From Carnobacterium sp. UBA5792 (lineage in GTDB: Bacteria; Bacillota; Bacilli; Lactobacillales; Carnobacteriaceae): 5,273 nucleotides of DNA. The stretch covers positions 9,356-14,628 of the forward strand of contig DIDU01000205.1 of NCBI GenBank assembly GCA_002418295.1. The letters are read 5' to 3'. Shown here in pieces: positions 4,709-5,273 of the stretch. Every line of letters starts with the position of its first letter. The first letter of the stretch is position 1. The notes under the pieces were generated by a model. The model was not told the origin of the DNA, made no database searches, and was given only the letters and a program-made list of their open reading frames with translations. Position numbers and translations under genes: made by a program.

Positions 4709-5273
4709 TTAATTTTTCTGAACATAATGAGCTATTGGATAATCGGATACAGGTAAGTCAGTTGGTTCTTTCATAATTAATTGCGTTAAGATACGGCCAA
4801 TAATTGGTCCTGAAGTTAAGCCTGAAGACCCTAACCCGCTGGCTGCATACAATCCGGGAGAGTCAGGGACTTCGCCGAAGAAAGGCGCAAAGTCAGAAGT
4901 GAAAGCACGTGTACCGACACGTGTTTCTTTGATCGTTGCTTTAGCTAAGCTTGGAGCAAGTTCGGCAGCTTCTTTCAACATGACAGCTAACTTTTCCTCA
5001 GTGGGGGTCAAATCATATCCTTCATCATTTTCATGAGTAGCTCCGATTACGATGCGTCCATTTGGAAAAGGAATCATATCTTTCTCGCCATCTGGCATGA
5101 CGACAGGCCAATTTTCAGTTTCTTGCTCTACTTCTACATGAATCAACTGTCCTTTTTGTGGACGGATGTCGACAGAAAAACCTAAAGGCTGTAAAATTTC
5201 CGGCAACCAAGCACCTGTTGCTAATACGACAGCAGAAAATGATTTGGTATGTGCAGGCGTAGCGATCGTATAC
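4709..5273 (-). CDS. FAD-dependent amine/amino-acid oxidase, DAO family (C-terminal part)
   Basis: The frame is open through the right edge, so only the last 187 or so residues are seen; the family is usually about 360-380 residues. The N-terminal Rossmann GxGxxG lies outside the window. Visible landmarks (numbered from the edge) are VVLATGAW (15-22), the FAD-binding strand and loop of DAO proteins; PQKGQLIHVE (38-47); GRIVIGATHENDEGYD (72-87), in the substrate-domain sheet; TRVGTRAFTSDFAPFFGE (117-134); and ASGLGSSGLTSGP (144-156), the C-terminal FAD-contacting glycine loop. The nearest known members are glycine/sarcosine oxidases and D-amino-acid dehydrogenases, which oxidise a secondary or primary amine to the imine and pass electrons to oxygen or the respiratory chain. 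The substrate cannot be told from this part. The TTG at 5206 is an internal leucine codon, not a start. Confidence 0.92.
   Translation of the reverse strand, partial: YTIATPAHTKSFSAVVLATGAWLPEILQPLGFSVDIRPQKGQLIHVEVEQETENWPVVMPDGEKDMIPFPNGRIVIGATHENDEGYDLTPTEEKLAVMLKEAAELAPSLAKATIKETRVGTRAFTSDFAPFFGEVPDSPGLYAASGLGSSGLTSGPIIGRILTQLIMKEPTDLPVSDYPIAHYVQKN

Overview
The window looks like chromosomal DNA from a low-GC Gram-positive bacterium. AT-rich intergenic regions, strong AGGAGG-type ribosome binding sites, GTG starts and the protein styles point to Lactobacillales. Carnobacterium or a close relative is my best guess, by inference only. It holds ordinary housekeeping and accessory genes. I see no phage, CRISPR, intact insertion sequence, rRNA or tRNA gene, and no clear new multi-gene system.

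Left part (1-2048). A fragment of a leftward gene runs off the left edge (1-32). Facing away from it is a rightward unit: a short PadR-family repressor (230-577), then a predicted six-helix membrane protein with a soluble HAAS/DUF1129-like N-terminal domain (564-1385). The two reading frames overlap by 14 bases. A perfect 13-bp inverted repeat covers the -35 box and touches the -10 box of the PadR promoter, which suggests autoregulation. A GNAT acetyltransferase of the RimJ/RimL type follows (1497-2048).

Middle part (2049-3753). A leftward M20-family metallopeptidase, ArgE/DapE-like, has all expected zinc ligands (2162-3310). It has its own promoter candidate and ends at a hairpin with a U-run on its strand. 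Upstream of it, on the same strand, is a decayed small membrane-protein gene: one frame reads sensibly from an ATG at 3619 to a stop at 3359 but is broken by two in-frame stop codons. The rest of this 443-base gap has no gene.

Right part (3754-5273). An extended -10 promoter leads into a probable rightward operon: a 71-residue two-helix membrane protein, a 34-codon ORF whose ATG overlaps the preceding stop, and a second, unrelated GNAT acetyltransferase. A perfect 15-bp hairpin with T-runs on both sides separates this unit from a leftward FAD-dependent amine/amino-acid oxidase of the DAO family, whose N-terminal part lies beyond the right edge.

The most useful second looks are the PadR operator candidate, the PadR/membrane-protein pair, the interrupted membrane-protein gene and the small coupled ORF.
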